A DNA stretch of 64,000 nt from Halalkalibacter oceani (GTDB taxonomy: Bacteria > Bacillota > Bacilli > Bacillales > Bacillaceae_D). A model generated the notes under the pieces. The model worked only from the letters and a program-made list of their open reading frames with translations. It made no database searches and was not told where the DNA came from. Both the position numbers and the translations under genes were made by a program. The stretch lies in NCBI RefSeq assembly GCF_023715605.1, contig NZ_JAMBOL010000010.1:83747-147746 (forward strand), written 5' to 3'. Of the stretch, positions 16,847 through 25,876 are shown piece by piece (the first letter of the stretch is position 1; each line of letters starts with the position of its first letter).

Positions 16847-18118
16847 TTATAAAAGATTCGGCAGCCAAAGACTAATCACCGGTAAGAACGTTAAAATGAG
16901 CAGGTTAATAATCAAGACGAGTAAGAAAGGCAGAATCCCTTTCGTAATTTCTTCGAGCGTAATCCCGGCGATCCGGCTTGAGATGAACAAGTTGACCCCA
17001 ACTGGCGGTGTCACCATCCCCATCGCTAAATTGACGATCATAATAATCCCGAAGTGGACCGGGTCGACGTCAAACGTTAGCGCAACCGGCAAGAGAATCG
17101 GCGCTAATATAATAATCGCTGCGCTCGTCTCAAAGAACATGCCGATAAAAAAGAGAAACAGATTGACAAGAAGCAGGAAGATGACTTTACTTGTCGTGAA
17201 ATCGGTAATGAGCGAAGCCGCTTGCTGTGGAATCATCCCCTTCGTCATAATCCAGCCAAACAGTCCGGCCGCTGAAACAATGATCATAATAATTGCTGAT
17301 AAGACGGCCGATTCCCCGAGGATTGGCAGGAGATCCTTTATTTTAATTTCTTTGTAAATCCATAAGCCGACGATCAGAGCGTAAGCGACTGAAACGGCCG
17401 CAGCTTCTGTCGGTGTGAAGATTCCTCCGTAAATCCCGCCTAAAATAATGACGGGCATCAGCAAGGCCAGTGTCGACTCCTTCAGAGCGATCCATTTATC
17501 CTTCCATGTCGTTTTTACATCGTTCGGATAGCCTTTCATTTTGGCAAGGATCGTAACGGTAATCACAAGCAGCAGCCCGATAATCAGCCCGGGGACAATC
17601 CCGGCGAGAAACATCGCGCCAATCGATGTTCCGGTTGACACCCCGTAGAGAATCATCGGAATACTCGGTGGAATAATGACGCCCAGTTCACCGGAAACGG
17701 CCTGGGAAGCGGCGGCAAAGCGCTTGCTGTAGCCTTTTTTGATCATCGCCGGAATAAGGATCGCCCCTAAAGCGGCAACCGTCGCCGCACTGGAGCCGGA
17801 AATCGCGCCAAAAAGCATCGAGGCGACGATTGTCACGACAGCCAATCCACCAGACATATGCCCAATAAACGCTGATGCCAGGTTGACGAGGCGGCGTGAA
17901 ATTCCCCCGGTCCCCATGATTTTTCCAGCTAATACGAAAAAGGGCACCGCCAACAGCGCAAAGGAATCAATCGAGGTAAACATCCGCTGTATCAACAATT
18001 CATACGGTAAATTCCCGTCAATGAGAATCGCCACAATGGAAGAAAGGCCAAGGGAAAAGGCGATCGGCACACTCAGCAGCATCAGCACAAGCAAAGTGAT
18101 AAACATAAAGAGCGCCAT
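16847..18118 (-). CDS. dctM: TRAP transporter large permease DctM
   Basis: The large membrane subunit, about 12 hydrophobic segments in 423 residues, which carries out sodium-coupled uptake of the substrate. Family features are FVLAGKIMGTGGISRRLVNLA, SGSSAATVAALGAI, GYSKRFAAASQAVSGELGVIIPPSIPMILYGV and MGMVTPPVGVNLF near the C-terminus. It starts one base after the dctQ stop and has GGGGGG upstream. Sodium coupling is known for the family and fits a sodium-using bacterium. Confidence 0.95.
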   Translation of the reverse strand: MALFMFITLLVLMLLSVPIAFSLGLSSIVAILIDGNLPYELLIQRMFTSIDSFALLAVPFFVLAGKIMGTGGISRRLVNLASAFIGHMSGGLAVVTIVASMLFGAISGSSAATVAALGAILIPAMIKKGYSKRFAAASQAVSGELGVIIPPSIPMILYGVSTGTSIGAMFLAGIVPGLIIGLLLVITVTILAKMKGYPNDVKTTWKDKWIALKESTLALLMPVIILGGIYGGIFTPTEAAAVSVAYALIVGLWIYKEIKIKDLLPILGESAVLSAIIMIIVSAAGLFGWIMTKGMIPQQAASLITDFTTSKVIFLLLVNLFLFFIGMFFETSAAIIILAPILLPVALTFDVDPVHFGIIMIVNLAMGMVTPPVGVNLFISSRIAGITLEEITKGILPFLLVLIINLLILTFLPVISLWLPNLL

Positions 18119-18119
18119 C

Positions 18120-18623
18120 TTACTCCCCCCTTTCTTCTACTTGAAACGTTCGAATTAACACGCTGAATACGTTCAGTAAGATGAGGAGTCCACCGACCGG
18201 AATGGCTGCATACGGGATCCACATCGGGAGCCGCAATGCTGTTGATCGCTGAACGGCGACTTCCTGTACCATGCTGAAGCCGTAAATGATTAAATAGAGA
18301 CAAAAAACAATCGAAAAAAAGAGAACGACAACTCTGAAGGCCTTTTCGATTTTTTCTGGAATGAGCTGCATAATCGCTTCAACAGAGATCAGCTCCCGTC
18401 TGCCTGCCGCGATGCTCGCCCCGAGAAAAACAGACCAGATGCTAATATATTTCGTCGCCTCTTCTGTCCAGCTCAATGATTGATTGAGCGCATAACGGTA
18501 AAAGACTTGCGTACAAATAAAAATCGTCATCACACCAAGTAAAATCCCGACAAAGATCAGCATCCATTTATTCAGTCGCTCCATAAAACTGACATACGGT
18601 TTGAACAGCTGCATCTTCACCAC
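18120..18623 (-). CDS. dctQ: TRAP transporter small permease DctQ
   Basis: The small membrane subunit of 167 residues with four predicted helices and the motif RYALNQSLSWTEEATKYISIWSVFLGAS, diagnostic of DctQ. It pairs with DctM. It is the first gene of the minus-strand unit dctQ-dctM-dctP-garR-epimerase-amidohydrolase. Upstream are a GntR-type motif and a cre-like site. Confidence 0.93.
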   Translation of the reverse strand: MVKMQLFKPYVSFMERLNKWMLIFVGILLGVMTIFICTQVFYRYALNQSLSWTEEATKYISIWSVFLGASIAAGRRELISVEAIMQLIPEKIEKAFRVVVLFFSIVFCLYLIIYGFSMVQEVAVQRSTALRLPMWIPYAAIPVGGLLILLNVFSVLIRTFQVEERGE

Positions 18624-18666
18624 TCCCCTTCTCTGAATTCTCCTAAAGGTTCAATTTACCGCCAAA

Positions 18667-18681
18667 AAGAAAGCGCTTACT
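18667..18681 (-). promoter_or_regulatory. cre-like site (CcpA) upstream of dctQ
   Basis: The sequence AAGAAAGCGCTTACT fits the catabolite-responsive element consensus WTGNAANCGNWNNCW with one mismatch. It lies 44-58 bases upstream of dctQ. It would allow repression of this uptake operon by preferred sugars. Confidence 0.45.
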
Positions 18682-18699
18682 TTTATTAAAATGCTATAC

Positions 18700-18711
18700 A
18701 CTACCATACTA
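18700..18711 (-). promoter_or_regulatory. candidate GntR operator upstream of dctQ
   Basis: ACTACCATACTA recurs as ACTACCATATTA in the promoter of the gntR gene (23116-23127), with similar flanks. It is therefore a candidate binding site of the local GntR repressor. The rest of the 18624-18850 gap shows no gene. Confidence 0.45.
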
Positions 18712-18850
18712 CTTGTATCTATATGCGCCTCTGGACAAAATCTTTCAATAAATCTATTCGCCTGATAAAAGACCTTTAGGAGTAAGAAGACTATGGTGCT
18801 TCTACCATTTCCATCCTGGCATCATTCATCTGACTGGTCTTTCATCCAGG

Positions 18851-20077
18851 TTATGCGCTGACGATCGGCTTTTGGTAGCGCGATACCCGCTTCGACATAT
18901 CTTCACGATCAAACACTTCCGGGCGTAAGGCGGTCCCAAGACCAGGGCCCTCCAACGGGTAGACATAGCCGTCCTTGACGAGAGGAACTTCTGTGACGAG
19001 CTCCTTGTACCAGCCTGAATAGAAAGCGCGCACGCATTCCTGGACAAAGGCATTCGGTGCATTAATCGTCAAATGGACATCGACGGCAAAGGAGACCGGA
19101 CCAACGCAGTCGTGCGGTGTAACGGGAACTTCATATGTCTCAGCGAGCGTCGCGATCCGTTTTCCTTCTGAAATCCCTCCGGTAAAGGTTGGATCATAAA
19201 TGATCACCCCTGCTGCGTTCCGTTCTAAAATATCACGGAAGGCCCAGCGCGTTCCGAGCGTTTCGCTCGCCGCCGTCCGCACGCGTGTTGAACGGGCAAA
19301 CTCCTGCAACGCATCAAGATTATCCATATTAATCGGATCTTCATACCAAAATGGCTCAAATTCCTCCAACGCTTGCGCGATCTGCTTCGCTGTCGGCAAA
19401 TCCCATAACGAGTGCAGCTCGACCATAATTTCGATTTTGTTGCCGACCCGTTCCCGTATTTGTCTAAAAGGTTCAAGCGCTTTGTTCAAATCGGCCGGCG
19501 AAATATAACGCCCTTTCGTTGCTTCCGCATATAAATCGAACGGCCAGATTTTCATTCCCATAAACCCTTCCTCAACTAGGCTTTCGGCTAAGTCACCGGC
19601 ATGATAGAGAAAGCCGTCCAGATCCTCATATGGCCCTTGCGCATCACCTACTCCCCAATTATCAACAGGCAGGCTGGCATGCTTCGGGCGCTTACGCGTG
19701 TAATGATAGCCGGCACACGTATTGTAGGCTTTGATTTTCTCGCGGCATTTTCCGCCAAGCAGCTGGTAGATTGGCTGCTTTGTTACTTGCCCGAAAATAT
19801 CCCACAGCGCGATATCCAACGCAGACCGCCCACGGTTTTCCACCCCCGTGCTGCGGGAGCCGATAAATCCCACCATTGCCTGCCAATGCCGTTCAATCGC
19901 CAGCGGGTCTTCTCCAAGCAATACAGGAGCGCCTGATTCATGAATCCAGGCTTCCACCGCTTCTGCGGCAAAATACGTTTCCCCAAGTCCAATATGACCT
20001 TGATCGGTGTGAACCTGGACAAAACAAATATTCGGAAACTCTTCTAAACGGATCGTTTCGATCTGAGTAATTTTCAT
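18851..20077 (-). CDS. enolase-superfamily enzyme (mandelate racemase/dehydratase type)
   Basis: A 408-residue two-domain enzyme that abstracts a proton next to a carboxylate with magnesium; most relatives dehydrate sugar acids. The N-terminal capping domain covers residues 1-130 and the barrel the rest. Candidate magnesium ligands are the glutamates in MVELHSLW, WYEDPI and ASETLG. A lysine in GMKIWPFD and a histidine in VTPHDCVGP are the likely acid/base pair. The ATG at 20077 sits behind GGTGG and is preferred to the GTG at 20089. Substrate unknown: a dehydratase for an aldonate or uronate-derived acid is the best guess. Confidence 0.82.
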   Translation of the reverse strand: MKITQIETIRLEEFPNICFVQVHTDQGHIGLGETYFAAEAVEAWIHESGAPVLLGEDPLAIERHWQAMVGFIGSRSTGVENRGRSALDIALWDIFGQVTKQPIYQLLGGKCREKIKAYNTCAGYHYTRKRPKHASLPVDNWGVGDAQGPYEDLDGFLYHAGDLAESLVEEGFMGMKIWPFDLYAEATKGRYISPADLNKALEPFRQIRERVGNKIEIMVELHSLWDLPTAKQIAQALEEFEPFWYEDPINMDNLDALQEFARSTRVRTAASETLGTRWAFRDILERNAAGVIIYDPTFTGGISEGKRIATLAETYEVPVTPHDCVGPVSFAVDVHLTINAPNAFVQECVRAFYSGWYKELVTEVPLVKDGYVYPLEGPGLGTALRPEVFDREDMSKRVSRYQKPIVSA

Positions 20078-20101
20078 CTTTTCCACCACTTTCTTTTTTA
20101 T

Positions 20102-21049
20102 TTAATAGTTTGCTTGCAAATCAACCTGATTTTTTAACGGTTTATTTGCAAGGAAGTTAGCGACATTGTCAAGCACAATCCGAAACACTTTCTCCATATA
20201 ATGATCGGAATTTCCGGCAATGTGGGGCGTGAGAAAGACATTCTCCATCTCCCACAATGGACTTTCGGGCCCAAGCGGCTCCTTTTCAAATACGTCCAGC
20301 GCCGCGCCGCCGATTTGGCCGCTTTCCAGCGCGGTGATTAAATCCGCTTCCTTCACAACATGGCCTCGCGCCAAATTGATGAAAAAGCAATCCCGCGGCA
20401 TCGCAGTAAAATGCTCCTGACGGATAAAATGCTTCGTCCGAGGGGTCAATGGCAGCAGGACAATGACAAATGAGCTTTCCGGTAAGAGCGTCTCCCATTG
20501 TTCCTCTTTAACGATGCGATCAAAGTGAGGCTTGCTTGCGCCTCCGCGGCTAACCCCATTGACGTTCATCCCGAACACCTGGCACATCTCGGCAATCGCC
20601 GAGCCGATCGCGCCGGCACCGACAATCGTTACCGTTTTTCCGGCTAACTCTCCACCGATAAACCCGCCTTCCCATTGATGCTTTTTCTGCAGCCCCCGAT
20701 AGTGTAATAGCTTGCGGGTATGGGCGAGCATCATTCCGAGCGCGTATTCTCCCATTTGTGAGCCGTGAATTCCTTTTGCGTTTGTCACGGTAATTCCTCG
20801 TTCCGCAATTTTCGCAAACGGAATATTTTCGACGCCGGCGGTCGTGAGCTGAAGCCATTTCAGCCTCGGTGCCTTTTCGATCGACTCCGGGTTGAAGTTC
20901 AAATGATCAGACAACACAATGTCAGCCTCTTCTAAATAAGGCTGCGCCTCCCTTTCTGAGTGACAGTGACAAATTGTGATCTCAGGATAGCTCTCTCTTA
21001 ATTCATTCAATTGTTTTTCCGGAATGTTGATCGTTGTTACGAGTTTCAT
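20102..21049 (-). CDS. D-2-hydroxyacid dehydrogenase family protein
   Basis: A 315-residue NAD(P)-dependent dehydrogenase of the glyoxylate/phosphoglycerate dehydrogenase family. It shows the cofactor motif VGAGAIGSAIAEM near residue 145, the catalytic arginine in INLARGHVV, the glutamate in DVFEKEPL and the histidine in LTPHIAGNS. Members interconvert 2-ketoacids and D-2-hydroxyacids. A TTG start at 21064 is in frame, but ATG 21049 is well placed after GAGGGAGGG. It lies between the LarA homologue and the enolase-type enzyme in one probable operon. Confidence 0.87.
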   Translation of the reverse strand: MKLVTTINIPEKQLNELRESYPEITICHCHSEREAQPYLEEADIVLSDHLNFNPESIEKAPRLKWLQLTTAGVENIPFAKIAERGITVTNAKGIHGSQMGEYALGMMLAHTRKLLHYRGLQKKHQWEGGFIGGELAGKTVTIVGAGAIGSAIAEMCQVFGMNVNGVSRGGASKPHFDRIVKEEQWETLLPESSFVIVLLPLTPRTKHFIRQEHFTAMPRDCFFINLARGHVVKEADLITALESGQIGGAALDVFEKEPLGPESPLWEMENVFLTPHIAGNSDHYMEKVFRIVLDNVANFLANKPLKNQVDLQANY

Positions 21050-21066
21050 AAGTCCCTCCCTCAACG

Positions 21067-22368
21067 CTACTTGATTAGATTTCCGTTCTCGTCAAACGTC
21101 CAGGAGACAGCTGTCTCTCCCACCTCCATTTGGGCATGCCCTGCCGCCTCGTTGACTAAATTTTCAGAAATTAAAATTTGGTCAAGCTCGAGTGTATTTT
21201 TAATGCGGACCACTTTTACATCGTTTATCTTTCTTCGCCCGGCCGTCCGGATCGCTGTTACAATCGCTTTCTGATCAGTGGCGAGCATAACCGGCAGCTT
21301 GGCGCCGTTAATTTCGACCGCCGTCGTTGAATTAGCATACAGCGCGGCAAAATCGATGCTTTCGACCGTCCTGACGGTCGTATAGTCCGCCAAACCAATT
21401 CCGGAGGCGTTGCCTTTTGTTTCTTTCGTTAAATTCAGCACGACAATTTTATTGATCGGCGGGGCATCAAACACTAATGACTGATTACAGGAGGAACGTC
21501 CGATAATATTCGAGTCCATCCCGCTGCCGCTTATGTTCTTCCCGATTTCATCCACGATCAGCACATCAATTTCCTTACACAGCAGCTTCGGCATCAGCCG
21601 CTTCGCTTCTGCTAGCAGCTCTTTTTCCCTGCCGGGCAGCTGGTCTTTTAACACGATTTCGATATGGGCCGTTTCGTGAAATGAATTTTCAATAATGCCT
21701 ACACCAAACAGAAACGGCGTATGCTCAATAATATGACGGCCTACTGCCGGTATCAGCTCGGCGAAGTCTCCCATCCCTCCTTTATGAAGATAGCTCGCTC
21801 CTTTATGCTTGCCGAGGCCAATGCCAAGCATCTTCATGATACCGCTTTCAATTTCACCTTTAAAATCAGTATGCGGCTTAATTCTCGCAATGACGATGAT
21901 TCCCTCCGCTTCTTCATACGCCAACCGATCAAAGTATACCTCAACGTCGCCAAAGGCTTTGCCGAGGTAGACCGTCTCCATGCTCGCCCTGACCGGGGCG
22001 CCGACTTCCGCTTCCGTAATGCCGTAGCCTGCTAAAATCTTCGCCTGACCCTCGGCTTTTCCCGCGCCATGACTTCCCATGGCCGGCACAATAAACGGCT
22101 CAGCCCCCAATGCTTTTAATTCGGTAATGGTCGCTTTGACAATCGCCTGCAAGTTTGTAATGCCCCTGCTGCCGACTCCGACCGCAATTTTCATCCCCGG
22201 CTTGATCTTTGTCGCCAGCTGCTTTCGCTGAGACTCCGTGTGCATCAGTGCCGGAATCGCCTGCGCCTCTATTTTCGTCCTGGCAAACTTTTGCCTTGCC
22301 GGATACATCGCAGGTAATTCCAGCTCAAATCCGCCTTCCAGTTGAAACTCTTCAATTTTCAGCTCCAT
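21067..22368 (-). CDS. LarA-like nickel-dependent racemase/epimerase homologue (DUF2088)
   Basis: A 433-residue protein of the lactate-racemase-like family, whose studied members use a nickel-pincer nucleotide to racemise or epimerise 2-hydroxyacids. Recognisable segments are GVGSRGITN, PAMGSHGAG and ARIKPHTDFKGEIESGIMKM, with the conserved lysine and histidine, then GLGKHKGASYLH. Known LarA homologues act on lactate, malate, phenyllactate or gluconate, so an aldonate epimerase role fits the neighbours. The cofactor-making genes larB, larC and larE are not in this window. AAGGAG precedes the start. Confidence 0.82.
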   Translation of the reverse strand: MELKIEEFQLEGGFELELPAMYPARQKFARTKIEAQAIPALMHTESQRKQLATKIKPGMKIAVGVGSRGITNLQAIVKATITELKALGAEPFIVPAMGSHGAGKAEGQAKILAGYGITEAEVGAPVRASMETVYLGKAFGDVEVYFDRLAYEEAEGIIVIARIKPHTDFKGEIESGIMKMLGIGLGKHKGASYLHKGGMGDFAELIPAVGRHIIEHTPFLFGVGIIENSFHETAHIEIVLKDQLPGREKELLAEAKRLMPKLLCKEIDVLIVDEIGKNISGSGMDSNIIGRSSCNQSLVFDAPPINKIVVLNLTKETKGNASGIGLADYTTVRTVESIDFAALYANSTTAVEINGAKLPVMLATDQKAIVTAIRTAGRRKINDVKVVRIKNTLELDQILISENLVNEAAGHAQMEVGETAVSWTFDENGNLIK

Positions 22369-22413
22369 CTGTTAACTCCTTTCTATGACGTAGTCGACCA
22401 GCTTCATCAGTAC

Positions 22414-23097
22414 CTATGATTTCGAAAAAAATTCAGTATATGTCTCCTTGTACAGTTCAATGATTTCTACTGTGCTCTCTTTAATATGCTTGCTCAATTG
22501 AAACTGGGCCATCTCGACATCCTTTGCGATGACCGCATTCAAAATCTCTTCATGCTCTTCAATCAGTTTGCTCGTCTTTCTCGTCGCCAGCAAACTGAGA
22601 TAACGGACGCGATCAAGATGCAGCTTTTCTGCCTGAATAACGGACCAGACATTTTGATAGCCGCTCATTTCAATCAGCTTCTCATGATACTTTTCATCAA
22701 AGTAATAGAAAGTTTCGCGCCCTTTTTCATCCTGGAATTCTTTTTGTTTAGCAATCAGCGCCCTTAATGCGGTGATATCATCCTGATTCAGCCGGGCAAT
22801 GCTTTGGCGAAGAGCGGCGCATTCTAACGATTCCCGGACGAAGAGTGATTCTTTCACTTTATCAATGTCGATATAGGAAACGAACGTCCCTCTTTGCGGA
22901 TAAATTTCCAGCAGCCCTTTTTCAGAAAGTCTAATGAACGCTTCTCTAATCGGCGTTCTACTCACATCGAGCATCGCCGACAGCTCTTTCTCCGATAAGC
23001 GTTGCCCCGGCAAAAATTCCAGCGAAATAATCGCTTCTTTGATTCCTTCGTATACTTGGGAATGGATCGATTTCGTTTTATCAATGGTTAGTTTCAT
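22414..23097 (-). CDS. GntR-family transcriptional regulator (FadR subfamily)
   Basis: A 227-residue repressor or activator. The N-terminal winged helix-turn-helix includes EKELSAMLDVSRTPIREAFIRLSEKGLLE and QRGTFVSYID. The C-terminal all-helical FCD ligand domain has DEKYHEKLIEMSGY and the late histidines EEHEEILNAVI and LSKHI, typical metal and carboxylate ligands. The ATG at 23097 behind AAAGGTGA is preferred to GTG 23106. It heads the lar/dehydrogenase/enolase genes and very likely controls them and the TRAP operon with a sugar acid as effector. Confidence 0.88.
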   Translation of the reverse strand: MKLTIDKTKSIHSQVYEGIKEAIISLEFLPGQRLSEKELSAMLDVSRTPIREAFIRLSEKGLLEIYPQRGTFVSYIDIDKVKESLFVRESLECAALRQSIARLNQDDITALRALIAKQKEFQDEKGRETFYYFDEKYHEKLIEMSGYQNVWSVIQAEKLHLDRVRYLSLLATRKTSKLIEEHEEILNAVIAKDVEMAQFQLSKHIKESTVEIIELYKETYTEFFSKS

Positions 23098-23111
23098 TAG
23101 GATCACCTTTC

Positions 23112-23148
23112 ATACTAATATGGTAGTATGTTACCCTCTTGATGTCAA
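23112..23148 (-). promoter_or_regulatory. gntR promoter with overlapping palindromic operator
   Basis: On the minus strand TTGACA (23143-23148) and TACCAT (23120-23125) have a 17-base spacer. A dyad CATACT-N8-AGTATG spans 23111-23130 and covers the -10, so binding there would repress. Its core ACTACCATATTA is shared with the dctQ upstream region. Confidence 0.6.
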
Positions 23149-23186
23149 GAAAGTTTTTTGTTTTAAATGAATTTTCTGATTTATCA

Positions 23187-23231
23187 CAAAAAAAAGCCTG
23201 GAACAAAGGTAGGTTCACCTTTTCCCAGGCT
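23187..23231 (-). terminator. terminator downstream of glcB
   Basis: On the minus strand a stem AGCCTGGGAAAAGGT / ACCTTTGTTCCAGGCT (23195-23231) is followed by a run of T residues (23187-23194). It is a clear rho-independent terminator of the glcB transcript and belongs to the AAAGGT/ACCTTT hairpin family seen elsewhere in the window. Confidence 0.75.
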
Positions 23232-23402
23232 AACAGCAAGACGCAGGAGGAAGCCTTTTCACGGCTTCCATCTCTCACTTCGTTCTAGTTTATTTTTTCT
23301 GAATTACTTTTTCCCTGATACAAGTCGATTTTTCAGCCCACCTATTTCTTTTAATTGAACATTCCATTACTGCTCCCGCACCAAGTGGGCCTCCCGTTAA
23401 AA

Positions 23403-25589
23403 TCATTTACTATATAGGCGTTGCGCAGCTTTTTCCTTAAACTCAATCCGACGACGATGCAAAATTGGTTCTGTGTAACCGCTTGGCTGTTCTTTCCCAA
23501 GGAAAATCAAATCTTTTGCTGCTTGAAAGGCAATCGACTGCTCAAAATTAGCAGACATTGGACGATACGCCGGGTCACCGGCATTTTGCTCGTCAACAAC
23601 CTTTGCCATCCGCTCCAACGTTTCAATTACTTGCGCCTCCGTGCAAATCCCGTGGTGAAGCCAATTGGCAACATGCTGGCTCGAGATACGTAATGTCGCA
23701 CGATCCTCCATTAATCCAATATTATTAATATCCGGTACCTTCGAGCAACCGACGCCTTGTTCAACCCAACGAACAACATAGCCCAGAATACCCTGTGCGT
23801 TGTTATCAAGCTCTGCCTGAATCTGTTCCGGGCTCCAATTTGTATCTTCCGCGAGCGGAATTGTCAGAATCTCATCTATATAATTTCCGTTTTGTATTTT
23901 TAATTCATTTTGAATCTCAACAACATTTATTTCGTGATAATGAAGCGCATGAAGCGTTGCTGCTGTAGGAGAAGGGACCCAGGCTGTATTGGCACCTGCT
24001 TTGATTTGCCCGCCTTTTTGTTCAAGCATGGCCTTCATTAAATCAGGCATTGCCCACATTCCTTTTCCAATTTGCGCCTTTCCTTGTAAACCCGCCGCCA
24101 AACCAATTTGGACATTTGATTTCTCATATGCTTGCAGCCACGCTGAAGCTTTCATATCATTTTTACGGACCATCGTTCCAGCTTCCATCGATGTATGAAT
24201 TTCATCACCGGTGCGATCCAAGAAGCCTGTATTAATAAAAACAACCCGTTCTTTCACTTCATAAATACAATTCTTTAAGTTAAGGGACGTTCGCCGTTCT
24301 TCATCCATGACACCAATTTTCAAGGTAAAGCGCTCCAGCCCTAACAAATCTTCCACGCGCGCGAATAATGTATTGGCAAATGCCACTTCTTTAGAGCCGT
24401 GCATTTTTGGTTTCACGATGTAAATCGAGCCGGTTGTTGAATTCTGATACTTTCCATTTCCGAGCAGCGTATGTTTAGCGATTAAACTCGTTACAACCGC
24501 ATCCAAAATTCCTTCAGGAACTTCATTTCCATCCTTATCAAGTACAGCGTTGATCGTCATCAAATGCCCGACATTACGGACAAGCATCAGCGAGCGGCCG
24601 CGAAGCGTTACTGTTCCGCCATTCGCTGTTGAATAAACCCGATCCGGATTTAATGTTCGCGTCACTGTTTTTCCAGCCTTTTCAAATGATGCTGATAAAT
24701 CACCTCTCATCAAGCCAAGCCAGTTGCGATAGACGACCACTTTATCCTCTGCATCAACCGCTGTTACCGAATCTTCACAATCCATGATGGTGGTGATCGC
24801 CGCTTCAACAAGAATATCTTTCACACCGGCTTTATCCGTTTTACCGATCGGGTGACGGCGATCAATCTGAATGTCAACATGAAGACCATGATTGTTTAAT
24901 AATATCGCTGTAAGCTCACCCTCTTTTTCTTGAAAACCTCTGTATTTTTCGGCGGCTTGCAATGTCGTTTCTTCACCATTTGCCAGTGTAGCCGTAAATG
25001 CTGCACCAGCCTTGTATTCTGTTACATCGTGATGCGATCCCGTTTGAAGCGGGAATGTTTTATCAAGAAAGTCTTTTGCAAAGGCGATGACTTTATTCCC
25101 GCGCGCTTCATTGTAGGTGGCCAAGCGTTCCGCACCACCCTCTTCAGGTATCACGTCCGTACCATATAAAGCATCATACAGACTTCCCCAGCGCGCGTTC
25201 GCGGCATTGATGGCATACCGCGCATTATTCACTGGAACAACTAACTGCGGGCCAGCTTGCTGTTTAAATTCTAAATCGACATGATCCGTTCTAACTTGAT
25301 AATCTTCTTTCTCAGCCTCCAGATAGTTGATGTCTTTTAAAAATTCTTTGTAAACAGCAGGATCAAAAGAGTCTCGATGCTGCTTATGCCATTGATCAAT
25401 TTGCTGCTGAATTCGATCACGCTCTGCTAACAAAGCTTTATTTTCTGGTGCGAGCTCTTCAATAAGTCTCGAAAAGCCATCCCAAAACTGCTGTTGATCA
25501 ACCCCGCTCTCTGGCAAAGCCTCTTGATTAATAAACTCAAATAACTCCGTCGCGACTTTTAATTGACCTACTTTTTCGTACTGTTGCAT
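23403..25589 (-). CDS. glcB: malate synthase G
   Basis: Condenses glyoxylate with acetyl-CoA to malate. 728 residues from the ATG at 25589, the usual length of the monomeric G form. This start sits behind AAGGAGGATG; an upstream in-frame start at 25628 would add 13 residues. Family landmarks are [39 protein letters not shown] and [23 protein letters not shown], and CTEAQV in the C-terminal domain. It stands beside glycolate oxidase genes, so glycolate carbon would enter the citric acid cycle by this enzyme. A tripartite GAAAC/GTTTC element lies upstream. Confidence 0.96.
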   Translation of the reverse strand: MQQYEKVGQLKVATELFEFINQEALPESGVDQQQFWDGFSRLIEELAPENKALLAERDRIQQQIDQWHKQHRDSFDPAVYKEFLKDINYLEAEKEDYQVRTDHVDLEFKQQAGPQLVVPVNNARYAINAANARWGSLYDALYGTDVIPEEGGAERLATYNEARGNKVIAFAKDFLDKTFPLQTGSHHDVTEYKAGAAFTATLANGEETTLQAAEKYRGFQEKEGELTAILLNNHGLHVDIQIDRRHPIGKTDKAGVKDILVEAAITTIMDCEDSVTAVDAEDKVVVYRNWLGLMRGDLSASFEKAGKTVTRTLNPDRVYSTANGGTVTLRGRSLMLVRNVGHLMTINAVLDKDGNEVPEGILDAVVTSLIAKHTLLGNGKYQNSTTGSIYIVKPKMHGSKEVAFANTLFARVEDLLGLERFTLKIGVMDEERRTSLNLKNCIYEVKERVVFINTGFLDRTGDEIHTSMEAGTMVRKNDMKASAWLQAYEKSNVQIGLAAGLQGKAQIGKGMWAMPDLMKAMLEQKGGQIKAGANTAWVPSPTAATLHALHYHEINVVEIQNELKIQNGNYIDEILTIPLAEDTNWSPEQIQAELDNNAQGILGYVVRWVEQGVGCSKVPDINNIGLMEDRATLRISSQHVANWLHHGICTEAQVIETLERMAKVVDEQNAGDPAYRPMSANFEQSIAFQAAKDLIFLGKEQPSGYTEPILHRRRIEFKEKAAQRLYSK

Positions 25590-25636
25590 CGGTTCATCCT
25601 CCTTATTTTTGAGTGTACCCTTAATCAATCTTTTTT

Positions 25637-25661
25637 GTTTCCTAATAAGAAACGATGTTTC
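25637..25661 (-). promoter_or_regulatory. tripartite GTTTC/GAAAC element upstream of glcB (candidate IclR operator)
   Basis: GTTTC at 25637, GAAAC at 25649 and GTTTC at 25657 are spaced by 12 and 8 bases. The same arms with the same spacing occur upstream of glcE (30897, 30909, 30917). On the minus strand the middle part overlaps a possible -10 (TCTTAT) with TTGTAG as -35. Confidence 0.6.
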
Positions 25662-25796
25662 TCTTTACTACAATCATAGCACACCATCCAAAGAATTTCC
25701 AATTACTTTTTCATTAATTTAAATTTTTAGATAATGGCACAAAGCAGCGTACGTGAAGCCGTTATCATTTATAGGAGGGAGGCTGAAAGTGCAAGA

Positions 25797-25828
25797 CGTG
25801 TAACGGGCAAGCCCGCTCCCTCTTGAGT
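25797..25828. repeat. dispersed short repeat (CCCTCCTTGAA family member)
   Basis: Weak member of an intergenic repeat with a GTAACG-type start and CTCCCTCTTGAG end. Better copies are at 39172-39206 and 44454-44487. The rest of 25662-25876 contains no gene I can see. Confidence 0.35.
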
Positions 25829-25876
25829 AAGCTCCCAGCCCCTTAAGGATTGGCTTTTCTAAAATCAAAGATTGGC

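Larger units (their letters stand above)
23098..23402. other. intergenic region between glcB and gntR
   Basis: This 305-base gap holds the gntR promoter and operator (23112-23148) and the glcB terminator (23187-23231). Downstream of that, 23232-23402 has a small hairpin (GGAAGCC...GGCTTCC at about 23250-23270) and otherwise AT-rich sequence in which I see no gene. Confidence 0.5.
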
